A stretch of DNA of 21,075 nucleotides from Hypsibius dujardini (Eukaryota > Tardigrada > Eutardigrada > Parachela > Hypsibiidae), in the NCBI GenBank assembly GCA_001579985.1, contig LRSR01007534.1:1-21075 (forward strand), read 5' to 3'. Under the pieces are notes generated by a model. It made no database searches. It was not told where the DNA came from and was given only the letters and a program-made list of their open reading frames with translations. Below, piece after piece: positions 1 to 9,341 of the stretch (position 1 is the first letter of the stretch; each line of letters starts with the position of its first letter). The position numbers and the translations under genes are program-made.

Positions 1-553
1 TACCGGTCGGACCTGTATGACGTTGTTGTGATATCCGGTTCGCCACAAACCCTCGCACCCATGAAAAGTGTATGACTTACCTTTTCGAAACGGACTCACT
101 TCTTACAAACTTTTCCGTCGGAATTTCCGTGGAGGATTGTTGTCTGTGTGAGTGCGCCTTTCGTGATTTTTTCTGAGTCCAGAGAGGGAGGATTGAGGAT
201 TGAACCTGGGCTATCTCACGCGTGTGTGTGTATCTCTCTCTCTCTCAAGGAGGCTGTTTCCGCTGCGGTGCTCTGTGACAATTCGGTGAGTCTTCATTGG
301 TGGGAAGTCGCTATCATCGAAAGACGCGGGATTGTATTGCGCGTATGTAGTGCCCGGAGAATCGCGCAGAATCTCGGAGCGCGCCGGAAGAGCATTGAGC
401 GGGGTGACGGAAGAGGGGGAGATGGGTTTTGGGTTGTGATAGAAAGCTCATTCTACCGAAGCTGCGTACAGCAACAATATTTTTTACGTGTATCTGTCTC
501 TGCGTGACGTACAGGGATCGGTTCATATTTTCCGGACGAATTGGCGGACTTAC

Positions 554-648
554 CGGTACCGTAGCTGTCGTTGTGTGACCACCGGATGCCTTTTGTCAGT
601 TTCCTCGACGTGGGACTCGACTTGATCTCCCCCTCCGACGGCGGCAAC
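554..648 (-). CDS. Weak candidate internal exon of an unknown minus-strand gene
   Basis: On the minus strand a possible acceptor (TTTTGTAAG) precedes 648, and a good donor (CCG followed by GTAAGTCC) follows 554. The 95 nt between them are open in the frame that starts VAAVGGGDQVES and ends VVTQRQLRY. A compatible next acceptor (GATGATAG) lies near 320 and opens a frame of about 28 codons. No family is recognised and no start or stop was anchored. It is included only because the splice signals and open frame agree, and it could easily be chance. Confidence 0.18.
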
Positions 649-1696
649 CTTACAAAACAACACGGTCAGTGGATTGGTATAAACAGAGTTGTCTGTATTT
701 GTGGGAAGTGAACGACTTGGAAAACTTGCGGCATATGAGCTTTTAATTGATAATGATGACGGTCGGTGATGCTGTGGGAAGTGGCACTCTGCAAAAAGTG
801 TGCCATCTTCCCTATGATTTTGGGTGTGTGTCTTTTGGAAGGTTAATCCATCACGCTGACGTTGTATACTGTAATTGGAGAAACCCAGGGGTCAGCAGCA
901 AACCGCCCAATTCAATAATTTACCTCGTGCATACCTTCTTTTATTTCGTAATAAATAAAGTACGATGAGACACTCTTTATATTTATATATATATATAAAT
1001 ATTCTTCTATTCCTAATTATTTATACATTAAATTCTCAAACAATTCGGAGTTACTTACACTGTACCCGAAACATTGGGGAACCGTAATGTTACTTTTCGT
1101 CGAGTTACAGAATACATGTACTGTGCATGGTGTTACTACGTACTAGAATCGAGAGATCAAACGTGCTGTAATTTCATCAGCGATTGTTGTTTTAACCGAC
1201 CAAAGTCTAACTTAGTTTAACAATAGATCGCTTTTGCTGTTGCCCTTCCTAGAGCCTGGGGAAATTTTCCGGGTCATTTAAAGAGCTGCCGCTCCCGAGT
1301 TGCGCTTCATTGCACACTGGAGACAGATCAGAGATGGGGGATTTCTTGGTATTTAAATTTGTCGATGCACGGTGGTTTTGAAGCAGTCTGTAATGCACGA
1401 CGTTTTACTACTATAGCTGGTTCCCTAGCGAACCCATTGCGTTTTGCTAATTTTCGTACCATACGAGTACGAGTTTTGAGACGTCGCACCACCCCACTCT
1501 AATCAGGGAATAGTTCCCCAAAGCATGGCGACCCTCGAACCTGGTAACAGTTCCCTCTCCAGAGATAGAAGGTTGCGTGAACTCCTTCCCTAATTATACT
1601 TCACTCTATATCACGACTTACAGTATGCAGTATACACCAGTCTTGTCGTTAACCGAAAATTAATTCGATCCGACAGGAAAATCTTGTCATGCGCTC

Positions 1697-1728
<32 letters not shown>

Positions 1729-1816
1729 GCCTGCCTGTCTGTTTGTCTGTCTGTCTGCCTGCCTGTCTGCCTGTCTGTCTTTCTGTTTACCTGTCTGCCT
1801 GCCTGTCTGTTTGTCT
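1697..1816. repeat. (TCTG)n microsatellite, imperfect
   Basis: A tetranucleotide array of TCTG units with interspersed CCTG and TTTG variants. It lies just upstream of the proposed first coding exon of the guanylate cyclase gene. The long open frames it produces on both strands (Cys-Leu-Ser-Val or Thr-Asp-Arg-Gln repeats) are artefacts of the repeat. Confidence 0.95.
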
Positions 1817-1952
1817 TCCAGGACATATCATTTAAAGTGCAACTGTTTGTATTGATTAAAGAAACTGCGCAGTCGCTGTCACTTTTGGATCTTGCTCTCG
1901 TCCATAAAAGAGTGAACGCGTTTCGCTACCAAGGCAAACTTCACGTCTAATT

Positions 1953-2503
1953 ATGGTCAGTGGGATTTCATTTTCTTATTTAATAAGTCTCATTCATTTC
2001 AATTTTAGTGTGTCATTATTGGTTTCTATCCTCTTCGCAGCATGGTATAATTAATCGAGCACTTGAACTGATGGTGATCCAAAAGTTCGGTGAGGAGTTT
2101 TGGGACAAGCTGAAGTAAGTTTCATAGAGGTTACCCTCTGCCATTATTTTCCAATACTGTGCGGTACACTAATAACTTTGCATCTTGTCGCTCTAATTAA
2201 ACGTTGACCGCTTCTCTCACAGGGAGGAAGCTGGCATCCGACTAAACGGAGAGTTTCTGGTCACGGAATTCTACTCCGATGAAAGTACCTACAAATTAGT
2301 CGTGGCGGCCACCAAGTTAACCGGTAAGGATACATGAAGTATCGCAGAACCTATCACGAGTTGGCTCAGATTAGTTGACTTTGATTAGTTGCGGAGCTTT
2401 TAGCGTTCAGAAAATCGCTAATTAAGTGCGGGTTGTCTGTCTGTCTCTCTGTCTCTCTGTCTGTCTCTCTCTCTGTCTCTGTCTGTCTGTCTGTCTCTGT
2501 CGT

Positions 2504-2539
<36 letters not shown>

Positions 2540-5155
2540 TTGTCTGTTTGTCTGTTTGTCTGTCTGCCTGCCTGTTTGTCTGTCTGAACTCAACTGGTGC
2601 ACCCAGCAGTTCCTGTCAGTCACCATATAATTTACCAGCCTGTCTGCCTAATAAGTCGTCCCTATAGGCCTTCATGCCAGCATCTCGCTAATACATCCGA
2701 GTGAGGCTTTTTTCTGCCCCTTGTACACGCCCGCATATTTCCCGGGATCTGTCTGACTATAGGCTGTTCGAAGACCTCCCGTCAGGTCGCCACAAGTGGT
2801 GATTCATTTTGCCCGCGACGACGCGACGATATACGCCCAAATCGAGACGACGGTTGTATGTTTTGCTTTTGACTTGAGACTCACTCCTCGTACGTCTTTT
2901 TGGGAGGTTGCAGTCGAAAGGACCGAATCGTCGTCAGTCGCGCGTAAACAATTTGAAGGAAAAGAGACGCGGGAGTACTGGGCAATTGCCGTTAATTCCT
3001 ATGGAATGACTATATACTTTATCAGGGCGTCGTGGGATTGATGTCGGGACCGTTAACCATCAATGCCATAGACTGAATGATGGGAATACACAAGAGTATT
3101 TGTACCGTACTGTTATTTATCCCGCATTATCCGCGTGGATAGGCTAAACAGGATAAGCGGCAATTTTAGTGATGCAAGACTGGAAATTTCCTATGAGTCT
3201 TTCATTCACTGAGCAGAAATTTACGCTTGCTGCACAATAACATTTTCACTGGAAGCCGCGGCTATTTGTCAACGTGCATGGGAAAAAAACCGTTGCGGCT
3301 TTATTGGACGTGAGGGAGTGTTTGGCCTCTGTCTGAATAATCTGTTTAATTGCTAAAGGGCGGGTAAGGGAGAGCTATAGAGAGTGAAAGGGTAATTGTT
3401 CGGTTTGGCGTGACATTTCACAAAGCCCGGAAAAAAACCGGCTTACAGGCAGCGTAATTTCTTGCCTTCCCTTTGAGTGATTACCGCTAATTTCCGAGAT
3501 CGTCCAGCGGGGACGTTGAGCGGTTGAAGGGACCACACGTCGAGTATATCTACTGCCACTATTGGTCTGAGCGTTGAGAACACCTACAGAGTAGCACGAA
3601 TTTACTGCACCAATATATCGAGTTAATTACAAATTAATTAAATATTTCATTTGCAGCGCCAGGACATGAAAGACTAATTATATTACGTAAATGTTATTTC
3701 TACATGAAAAGGTTAAGTTCGTGTCAATATTTAGCCTTTTTGTGTAGGAAATAATCGTATTCACAAGAGAGTCTGCTTGCTACGGGTTAAATCCAATACA
3801 ATATAAAAAAATGTATAATAATTTACAGTACAATAATTTTACAAAAATTTAAAAATACAATTTTATAATTTTATAAAATATAATTTTAATATGGTCCAAT
3901 CGAAAAACCATGTACCTACCGTACGACTGAATAGTATCTACCTGTGGCAGTTAGGTATAGTGCTGGTTCAATTTCAGTGTTTTGGACGACTTTGGAAATT
4001 TGAATTTTTTTAGCTGAGTACTGTTTACTGTCGGGTGAGACAAAATCCGCCAATGAAAACTGCTTCTTGCCTTGATCCGCACCATATTAAGAAATATCAA
4101 TATATATATTATCAATCAATTAATTCATAAGTTTCAATAGTAGTCTTTTTTCATTTGTTACAAAAATTCGGACATATTCTTTGACCAATGGTTCACGTGC
4201 CGGTCAGCAATACGATTCAGATAATTAGTCTTGGCAATGATCAATAGATGATCAACTCAAGAAACGCAAAAAAATACGTATTTTTAGAAATATTATTCTG
4301 CTCACAGCCTTCGGAGACTTATTTCGCTCCAAAAATACAAAAAATGGTTAAGCTTAACAAATTTCTGCCGGACGTCGGTCAAGCAACAAACGATAAAAAA
4401 AATAATCTCTGAATTTCAGCCAACACAACAACTTTCAAAATCAGTTGAGTTTGAAAAAGTAAATGAAACTGTCTTCGCGTAAAAATTCGGAGGTCGCCGT
4501 GAAAGTCGGAGGTCGCCGTGAAAGTCGGAGGTCGCCGTGTCGTCATTGGATGAGACGGGGGCGTTAACGAGTTAATTTAAATTTACTTTGTCTGTGAAGG
4601 TGTAATTTGTGTGTAGTGAATTAAGGGAAAAGGTTTTTCAAACAACTTACGGGTTCTCGAGGCCAGTTATCCATAACACTTAACTAAAATGTTTTGTAGT
4701 ATGATTCTCAGCGTGATCGCTCTGTTTTGTAACGGATGATCTCTACGTTGTTTCATTGTGGATCTTTTAGGCCTAAAGATGGAGCAAATCTTGGAGCTCT
4801 ATGGGGAATACTTTTACGAATACTCCGTGGAGTTCGGGTACTTCAATCTGCTGCGAGTGCTCGGGAAGAACCCCGCGGACTTCCTCATGAACCTGGTGCG
4901 TTACGTCCCCCTCCATCCCCACCAACTAAGCAACCTCTCCCAACAAATGATGACGAATGATCGTACAGTGGGACGAATGACGGTCGGAATAAGGGATTTA
5001 CAGGGGACTTTTACATGCGGATTTTAATATGGAAACGGCAGAGAGCAATGCAGCACACTCACGCTGCAACTTTCGAGACTGATCTTCGTTCTTGAAGTTG
5101 CAGACAATCCAACCTCGAATGCAAGGCAAACTCGTAAAGATCGAGAAGAGCATAC

Positions 5156-5194
<39 letters not shown>

Positions 5195-6994
5195 TAACAC
5201 ACACACACACACACACACACAAAGAGAGTGACCACTGACCACGCCCTGGTCAGTGCGGGCACTGATAACATCCACCCGCGACAGTGACCGTGCAGTCTTC
5301 TACCTGCACTGGTGCTTAATTAAGGCTTCTTTTTAATTGCAGGACACAATGCATCTGGCTCTTGCACGTGGGTATTTCAGTCCATATATGAAATATAATA
5401 CTTTTATGTAATAATTATGACATATCATGAATACATCGTAATAAAATATCTATATTATAGTATTTAATATAATATTTATAATATAACATTTAGTATGTAT
5501 ATGTTTACTTAATACTGCATTTATATATTAAGTTAATTCATAAATAAATGTATATCAAATTAAATTGTTTCGCAATCCGTCAATTAATTCAAACAAAGTG
5601 TTGTTAGTTTTATTAGTATTTTTATTTTTCACACGGACTCAAGGTGTCTACCCGCCACTGATGCCGCCGCTGTACACATGTGAAAAGCTTCCCAACGGCG
5701 ACTTGACCTTGTATTACTTTTCCAAGCGGGCGAACCTCGAGCCGATAGCTGTCGGCCTGATCCGGCGCACCATCAAAGAGCTGTTCGGTATATCGGTCGA
5801 AGTGACTGTCATACAGAAGCGGGCCGACAAGGGTTACTGTAAGAAGTCCCGCTACGTGATTGTGATTTGATTGGTTGAGATTTCTAACATATCATATTGC
5901 ATGAAACTGTTGTAGGTAAGCTGTTGATTAAGACATTAAATATCGATGACACGCTCCATGGGGATGTCGACGAGGATGATATGGTGTTCGAATGCCTGTG
6001 TCCGGCTAAGCAACCTCGCATGATCAATCCGATGACGTTCACTCATGTTCTTCCCTTCCACATTATTTTTGATCGCGATCTCCGTGTCCAACAATGTGGC
6101 CTTGGACTATTGCGAAAAGTGCCTCACCTTCTAAATAAAGATATCCAACTGAACCAGGTGGCTCGCATTGTCCGTCCCAATATCCTGCTCAATTTCGAAG
6201 CAATACAGGTAAGACGATACTATATCTGTTGTTCAGCCAGTCAGTCAGTCTGTCTGTCTGACTGTCAGTCTATCTGTCTGTCCATCTGTATGTCTACCTA
6301 TGTGTCTATCTGCTTGTCTGCTTGTCTCCGACTACCTCGAGTTGTGTTGTGTAATTTTCTGTCTGTTTGTCTGTCTGTTTATCTGTGTGTTTGTCTGTCT
6401 GTCTGTCTGACTGTCTGTTTGCTTTTCTGTTTTAGTGTTTGGCTACTGTCTTGCTACCTGTTTCTCTTCTTGTCTGTCTCCTTGTCTGCTTGCCTGCTGC
6501 CATGCCTGTTTAGTGCCTACCTACATACATACTACGTACTGAAATCTATACTTGCTTGATTGCGGTATTCTTTCTCCACATCCAAAAAATCCAGCACCTT
6601 TTGCCCTGTAGGAGCATATGAATTCTGTATTTCTCGTGACTATCACGCCAACAGCTGGACTATCTTTCCGCTTGAATGGTCAAATGATTTACCTGCTGGA
6701 CAACGATTTGATGCTTTACATCGGGTCACCGTACGTCGTAGACCTCTCCGATCTCCATATGAAGGGCTTCCAAATTGCGGATCTCTCCTTACACGACGCC
6801 AAAAGGGATTTTATACTAGCCGCGGAAACTTTTGAAGAAGAACGCGTTCTGCTCAAGAAGCTCGAAGATCTGACCAGTACAATGCAAAGAGCTTCAAAAG
6901 AATTAAGCCGTGAAAAAGCCAAGACTGACCGGTAAAGACAGACAGACGAACTGACAGGCATGCATATAGGCTGACAACCAGACAGCTAGGCCAG

Positions 6995-7040
<46 letters not shown>

Positions 7041-8679
7041 GGCAAACAAGCAGATGTACATTGCTATCCGACGATCAAGAAGATCCATGTATCTTTTCAG
7101 ACTTTTGTTCGACATTCTTCCTCGGCCGGTGGCGAAAGAGCTGAAACTCGGAAAAATCGTTCCTCCTCAACGGTTTGAATCGGTAACGATTCTCTTCAGC
7201 GGTATCGTCAACTTTGACAAATTCACCCAGCACTGTGACGCCACGCACGCCGGTCTAGAAATCGTCAATCTTCTGAATAAGGTCTATAAGGCGTTGGACA
7301 GCCTGCTGGACCCCACGCGCAACCCGGAAATATACAAGGTACTACTCAACAACTTATTTTCTTCACAAAACAGTTGTCAATTATTTCATGCTGTCCCAAA
7401 GATTGAGACGATCCATGACAACTATCTCTGCGTCAGTGGTGCACCAGAGCCCACGCTTTTTCACGCTAAACGAGCTGCACGCCTGGCGCTGGACATGATG
7501 GACAGTCTGGACGACATTGGCATGTCTGGAAGTGCAGTGAAAGTACGTTTGACGATTAGGACCTTAGATATCTCAAGGTCTAAGTCAAAGCTATAGTTTT
7601 ATTTACGGTTTTGAACATCCGAAAATAAACTTGTCTGTCAGCTGACTATCGGGATCAACTCCGGCGAGGTCGTGGCGGGAGTGATCGGTCAACGTATGCC
7701 ACGCTACTGCCTGTTTGGTGAGTTATTCCACCACACCACCGCGAGCAATGCCCGCCTAATTTGATTGGGAAGGGGAAGTAACACGCACACTGAAAAAGTC
7801 TCGTCGTTATCGTTTCAGGTGACTCAGTCAATTTGGCATCAAGGACCCTAAAGTACGGGAAAAAAGGTCGCATCAACCTCGCACAGAGTGCCTATAAGTA
7901 TGGTTTCTCTCGAATTTCGGACGCGCTATGATGAGGAGGAGGTGGAGATCTCGAGTAAACGTTACTCGTAATATTTGGGTCCGCATGTACTGCGGTGTCT
8001 GATGATGGCAGGCTGCATACTCGTGAAGAAGACTGATGCAAGCATGCTTGTGCTCCTGGCTATTTTCTCTTATTCTGACTAGAGCATAACCACGGCATGC
8101 GTCAGCAAAGGATGTCCCAGAAGCATAGAAAACTCACGATGAAGAGACAATCATTCATTCTTTCAGACAGACAGACAAACATACAAACAAACAGAGTGGC
8201 AGACAGGCAGACAGACCGACGCATAGGCAAGCAGATAGAAAGGCAGACAGTTACACAGACCGACAGACCGACAGCCAGGCACTTAGGTAAGCTGATACAT
8301 GATACATGTATAAGACAGACAGACAGACCCTGGAAATTTAGTTCTGACGCTAAATGGTACATTTCGGTGTGGAATGACAGGCAGGATGCGGTATGCTTAA
8401 GAGGGCAGATCCAGGCATATGTCTCAGCTCCGAGCTATTTTTTGCTCCGTTTGACTATACAGCAATTACTCCTCGATGTCCGGGACATCGAACACTGACT
8501 ACCGCGTGTACTATTGCAGATTGTTACAAACGGGATACAACCAGGATCGGACGTTCTCCTTCGAGAGCTACGGTGAGGTCATCATGAAGAATGTCAATCA
8601 GCCGGTGAAGATATGGCTGTTGGAACGCAAAGCCGAACCCATGCCCAAAACCTTTTCAAGAGTTTGTGAGATTGTTTAA
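1953..8679 (+). CDS. GUCY1B1-like: Soluble guanylate cyclase beta subunit (NO receptor), 13 exons
   Basis: Exons are 1953-1955, 2041-2114, 2223-2323, 4771-4895, 5343-5367, 5644-5838, 5916-6208, 6612-6931, 7101-7338, 7402-7542, 7642-7717, 7819-7897 and 8520-8679. They join in phase to 609 codons plus TAA; human beta-1 has 619 residues. The domains are an HNOB heme domain (residues 1 to about 175), a PAS-like HNOBA domain (about 209-340, with [10 protein letters not shown]), a signalling helix (about 345-380) and a class III cyclase domain (about 392-590). His105 sits in NLDTMH, matching the proximal heme ligand, and the YxSxR heme-propionate motif is YFSKR (134-138). The guanine-recognition residues Glu460 and Cys528 and the transition-state residues Asn535 and Arg539 are present. 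The first metal-binding Asp is replaced (FSGIV), as is normal for beta subunits, so an alpha partner is needed to make cGMP from GTP in the cytosol. The first exon (ATG only) is the least certain part. A beta-2-like or atypical member cannot be excluded. Confidence 0.93.
2432..2590. repeat. (TCTG)n/(TCTC)n microsatellite in intron 3
   Basis: TCTG units mixed with TCTC, then a run of TGTT-TGTC variants. It has the same orientation as the arrays upstream of exon 1 and in intron 7. Confidence 0.95.
4487..4539. repeat. 19-bp tandem repeat, 2.8 copies
   Basis: The unit TCGGAGGTCGCCGTGAAAG begins at 4487, 4506 and 4525, and the last copy is cut after 15 bases. Copies are identical over the shared length. 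It is a GC-rich island in an AT-rich intron, about 230 bp before exon 4. Confidence 0.95.
5165..5221. repeat. Compound (GA)n-(CA)n microsatellite in intron 4
   Basis: A GA run (about 5165-5192) is followed by ATATAA and a CA run (about 5197-5221). The small minus-strand open frames of Leu-Ser and Cys-Val repeats here come from the dinucleotides. Confidence 0.95.
5343..5367 (+). other. 25-nt microexon of the cyclase gene carrying the heme ligand
   Basis: The upstream intron ends TTTTAATTGCAG at 5342 and the downstream donor is GTGGGT at 5368. The exon starts in phase 0, encodes DTMHLALA, and leaves one base of an Arg codon. Joining exon 4 (ending FLMNL) to exon 6 (starting VYPPLMPP) through it gives [15 protein letters not shown], which aligns with NLDALHDHLATIYPG of human beta-1. 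Its His is residue 105 of the joined protein. Confidence 0.88.
5380..5560. other. AT-rich stretch in intron 5
   Basis: Intron sequence made almost only of A and T, with repeated AATATAAT, TTATATAT and TTTAATAT words. No gene is seen in it. Confidence 0.8.
6236..6500. repeat. Imperfect (TCTG)n arrays in intron 7
   Basis: Two blocks (about 6236-6330 and 6359-6500) of TCTG with many variants start about 30 bp after the donor of exon 7. The open frame running on from exon 7 through this block is a read-through of the repeat, not exon. Confidence 0.92.
6935..7051. repeat. (CAGA)n array in intron 8, opposite orientation to intron 7
   Basis: A short block (6935-6960) and a near-perfect one (about 6998-7051) of GACA/CAGA units, directly after the exon 8 donor at 6932. 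They are the reverse complement of the TCTG arrays in intron 7. Confidence 0.93.
7339..7401 (+). other. 63-nt intron 9, stop-free and of codon length
   Basis: The donor is AAG followed by GTACTA, and the acceptor is CCCAAAG just before 7402. Removing it joins YK to IETIHDNY, matching the YKVETVGDKY core of beta subunits, so it is an intron by conservation. It has no stop codon in the reading frame and is 21 codons long, so retention would keep the protein in frame. Confidence 0.82.
8163..8325. repeat. Degenerate (CAGA)n arrays in intron 12
   Basis: GACA/CAGA units with many substitutions at about 8163-8285, and a short clean block near 8314-8327. It has the same orientation as the intron 8 array. 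The open frames at 8097-8498 and 8102-8362 are repeat artefacts. Confidence 0.9.
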
Positions 8680-9341
8680 TTCTTTCCTCGCTTCGAGTTA
8701 TGCCTCGTCGCCGGTCGACCGAATTCTTCCACAACACTAAATGTTTTCTTTCCTGCTGACGGAACTTTGGTGTTATTTACACCACATGCATTCCGTCGAT
8801 TCAACTTGCCTTCCAGCCGATCTCTGGGTGATTCTGCGGTTGCCATTATTTTTCACCGCATTGAAAGAAAGAAAATCCTTCATTTATGTGGTGATCAACC
8901 CTTTTTTCCTCTTCGAACTAATTAACCTACTCACTTGTCAAGAAGGCTGATTTGTTGAACATGACATTGCGATTAGACAGAAGCCTAAACACAATTATAA
9001 ATTCCGCCCCTTCCTACTCAAATAGGTACTGTATTTTCGCGTTGGACAGGGACAGCGTACGAGCTGTGGAACGTTTAATCGGCCAGGCGGCGCTTGTGCT
9101 GTGTGTACGGTGCACGCAAGCCGTGCACACGTTCCACTCCACTACGACTGTCCCTGTCTAACGCGAAAATACAGTAATAATATTTTTAATGCGGCTGAAA
9201 TATCAATTAAGAGAGTAGTAGGAATCTGAAACATGTCAGCGTAGACGTATGCAAAAAGAAATGGGACCTCAACCGACTACCGAGAGAAGAAGAACTCGAC
9301 GCCAACTGACACGCGAGATGAATAAAAAACCTTCGCAAGTA
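8680..9341. other. Convergent intergenic spacer between the cyclase and CCT3 genes
   Basis: The two genes end tail to tail, 662 bp apart. Apart from the palindromic element at 9027-9176 I see no gene. An AATAAA occurs on the + strand at about 9320, only 20 bp before the CCT3 stop, and could serve the cyclase transcript. No clear poly(A) signal was found for CCT3. Confidence 0.6.
9027..9176. mobile_element. MITE-like palindromic element with 27-bp inverted ends
   Basis: The left end CTGTATTTTCGCGTTGGACA and its continuation (9029-9055) match the reverse complement of 9148-9174 at 26 of 27 positions. Each end is flanked by TA, the target duplication used by Tc1/mariner-type elements. Inner parts also pair: GTGGAACG with CGTTCCAC, and a central hairpin GTGCACG/CGTGCAC, so almost the whole 146 bp can fold on itself. 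It is too short to encode a transposase. The TA duplication and superfamily are inferred. Confidence 0.72.

Larger units (their letters stand above)
1..1952. other. Upstream region, mostly non-coding
   Basis: No open frame here looks like a real protein. The open stretch at 148-507 (+) is short and low in recognisable sequence. The region holds an AT palindrome (TATATATATATA) near 985-999, a TCTG array at about 1697-1816, and presumably the promoter and 5' untranslated sequence of the guanylate cyclase gene that starts at 1953. I could not place a transcription start. One possible minus-strand exon at 554-648 is listed separately. Confidence 0.5.
2324..4770 (+). other. Large intron 3 of the cyclase gene
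   Basis: At 2447 nt this is by far the longest intron of the gene. The others run from 63 to 622 nt. It contains a TCTG array near 2432-2590, an AT-rich stretch near 3780-3900 and a 19-bp tandem repeat at 4487-4539. The open frame at 2796-3041 shows no recognisable protein. Its size makes it the likeliest place for intronic regulatory elements, but no specific site is visible. Confidence 0.75.

Noticed and set aside
1611-2630. Long open frames on both strands made of Thr-Asp-Arg-Gln or Cys-Leu-Ser-Val repeats
   Set aside because: They are translations of TCTG/CAGA arrays, which lack stops in several frames; splice logic places them in non-coding sequence.
2796-3041. 81-codon open frame in intron 3
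   Set aside because: No recognisable protein, no fitting splice signals, and it lies inside the cyclase intron.
6209-6559. Continuation of cyclase exon 7 into a Cys/Leu/Ser-rich tail
   Set aside because: It starts exactly at a GTAAGA donor, runs through the TCTG repeat, and the family sequence resumes at 6612 after a clear acceptor.
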